A DNA stretch of 64,000 bases from Meridianimaribacter flavus (GTDB taxonomy: Bacteria; Bacteroidota; Bacteroidia; Flavobacteriales; Flavobacteriaceae), in NCBI RefSeq assembly GCF_004366715.1, contig NZ_SOQZ01000001.1, forward strand, positions 682,001 to 746,000, written 5' to 3'. Below, one piece after another: positions 62,813-64,000 of the stretch. Every line of letters starts with the position of its first letter. The stretch's first letter is position 1. The notes beneath the pieces are model-generated. The model worked only from the letters and a program-made list of their open reading frames with translations, was not told the origin of the DNA and ran no database searches. The translations under genes were made by a program, and so were the position numbers.

Positions 62813-64000
62813 TTAGAATAGTCTTTAATTTCTCAACCATTCTATACACATCTTCAAACGTGTTGTACAATGGTACAGGAGCACAACGAATAACGTCAGG
62901 TTCTCTCCAGTCGGTTATAATATGAGCTTCGGTTAATTTTTTATGTAAACTTTTATCAGCATTTTTTACTTGAATAGAAAGTTGACAACCTCTTTCGTTT
63001 GGGTTGGATGGTGTAATGATTTTTATTTGGTCATTGTTTAATTCATTCAATAAAAATTCAAAATAACCAGTTAGTTGTTCTGATTTTTTACGAAGTGCAT
63101 CCATACCAACTTCGTTAAACATATCTAACGATGCTTTTATAGCAGCCATTGATAAAATTGGAGGATTACTGAGCTGCCAACCCTCAGCACCTGGAATAAC
63201 ATCTAACGGTTGGCGCATATTGAATCGTGTGTCTTTATTGTGGCTCCACCAACCAGCAAAACGTTTTAGTTTTGTATTGTGTGCATGTTTTTCGTGTACA
63301 AATAATCCTGCTAAACTTCCTGGTCCTGAGTTTAAATATTTATAAGTACACCAAGCAGCAAAATCTACTCCAGAGTTGTGTAAATCTGGATTTATGTTTC
63401 CTGCGCCATGTGCTAAGTCTATACCTACCATACAGTTTTTGGTGTGACCTAACTCAGCAATTTTTTTTATGTCCAAATATTGTCCTGTGTAGTAATTTAC
63501 ACCACCAATAAGTAGTAATGCAATTTCATCACCTTGTTCGTTTAGTATAGCCTCTAAATCTTCAATGTTTAAAAGTTCTTCTCCTTTTCGAGGTTTCCAC
63601 TCAATAAGTCCTTCATTAGCATCAAATCCATGAAATTCTAATTGTGTTTGTACAGCATATCTGTCGCTAGGAAAAGCATCACTTTCAATAACTATTTTAT
63701 ATTTAGTTTTTGTAGGTTGATAAAAACTAACCATTAACAAGTGAAGGTTAGTGGTGAGTGTGTTCATTACTACCACCTCAATAGGTTTTGCGCCTACAAT
63801 TTTTGCCATAGAATCAGTTAAAAACTCATGATAAGGCATCCAAGGGTTTTTGGCTTCAAAATGACCTTCAACACCAAAATCAGCCCAATCATCTAACTCT
63901 TGTTGAATATACTTTTTTGTGTTTTTTGGTTGTAATCCTAGTGAGTTTCCTGTAAAGTATAACCAATCGTTTCCATGTTTGTCTTTTGGGATGTGGAATT
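62805..64000 (-). CDS. kynU: Kynureninase (N-terminal part beyond window edge)
   Basis: Open from the window edge; about 398 residues visible. It cleaves 3-hydroxykynurenine to 3-hydroxyanthranilate and alanine with PLP. Visible: YFTGNSLGLQP near the edge, VVMNTLTTNLHLLMVSFYQP, ESDAFPSDRYAVQTQLEFHG, GIDLAHGAGNI and the PLP-lysine segment WCTYKYLNSGPGSLAG, WWSHNKDTRFNM. First visible gene of the kynurenine run. Confidence 0.95.
   Translation of the reverse strand, partial: FHIPKDKHGNDWLYFTGNSLGLQPKNTKKYIQQELDDWADFGVEGHFEAKNPWMPYHEFLTDSMAKIVGAKPIEVVVMNTLTTNLHLLMVSFYQPTKTKYKIVIESDAFPSDRYAVQTQLEFHGFDANEGLIEWKPRKGEELLNIEDLEAILNEQGDEIALLLIGGVNYYTGQYLDIKKIAELGHTKNCMVGIDLAHGAGNINPDLHNSGVDFAAWCTYKYLNSGPGSLAGLFVHEKHAHNTKLKRFAGWWSHNKDTRFNMRQPLDVIPGAEGWQLSNPPILSMAAIKASLDMFNEVGMDALRKKSEQLTGYFEFLLNELNNDQIKIITPSNPNERGCQLSIQVKNADKSLHKKLTEAHIITDWREPDVIRCAPVPLYNTFEDVYRMVEKLKTILNE

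Overview
The window comes from a low-GC member of the Bacteroidota, almost certainly a marine Flavobacteriaceae. Evidence: TAnnTTTG promoter boxes in place of sigma70-type -10 boxes, no Shine-Dalgarno sequences, type IX secretion (T9SS) parts and substrates (PorT, Plug, two proteins with C-terminal sorting domains), the lipoprotein assembly factor TamL, a complete Na+-pumping NADH:quinone reductase, and many flavobacterial families (DUF3037, DUF3050, DUF4846). It reads as ordinary chromosome: no phage, insertion sequence, integrase or CRISPR array is visible. Coding density is high and no gene-free stretch exceeds 300 bases.

Layout. 0-3 kb: the start of an ECF sigma factor (cut by the window edge), a frameshifted lipoprotein gene, an HTH regulator and a surface-repeat protein. 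3-19.7 kb: housekeeping genes (pnp, rpsO, accD, fbaA, tamL, a TrmH-type methyltransferase, porT, ubiE, trkA-trkH, an aminotransferase, a desaturase, rsmG). 19.7-28.2 kb: a T9SS-exported lipase-like protein, pruA, apaG, a divergent pair encoding cysteine dioxygenase and a cysteine-sulfinate-decarboxylase-like enzyme (a possible hypotaurine route), and the T9SS Plug protein. 28.4-37.2 kb: nqrABCDEF, then DUF4846, a small conserved protein and apbE, whose product attaches FMN to NqrB and NqrC. 37.3-42.6 kb: a LytS-type TPR histidine kinase, a LytTR regulator and a large T9SS surface protein. 42.7-47.4 kb: a gpmI/HAD/map/DUF3050/methyltransferase/DUF423 operon-like run. 47.7-54.6 kb: ankyrin protein, M48 peptidase, two GNATs, tRNA-Gly, pepE, two tandem paralogous CarboxypepD_reg-like proteins, tatA and an S8 peptidase. 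54.6-64 kb: a leftward run with a DUF3037/HipA-like kinase pair and an O-methyltransferase at its distal end and a nearly complete kynurenine (tryptophan) meta-cleavage pathway upstream: kynureninase, kynurenine 3-monooxygenase, RidA-type deaminase, semialdehyde dehydrogenase, SDR, 3-hydroxyanthranilate dioxygenase and ACMS decarboxylase.

Most unusual points: a family of short palindromes with constant GTCAT...ATC edges and different stems, placed between the kynurenine genes and inside the nqr operon; a cysteine dioxygenase carrying the Cys/Tyr pair best known from animals, beside a CSAD/GAD-type decarboxylase; an SDR lacking the YxxxK catalytic pair; a zinc-ribbon-less AccD; a subtilase without the oxyanion Asn; a one-base deletion that splits a lipoprotein gene; and the HipA-like/DUF3037 two-gene unit.
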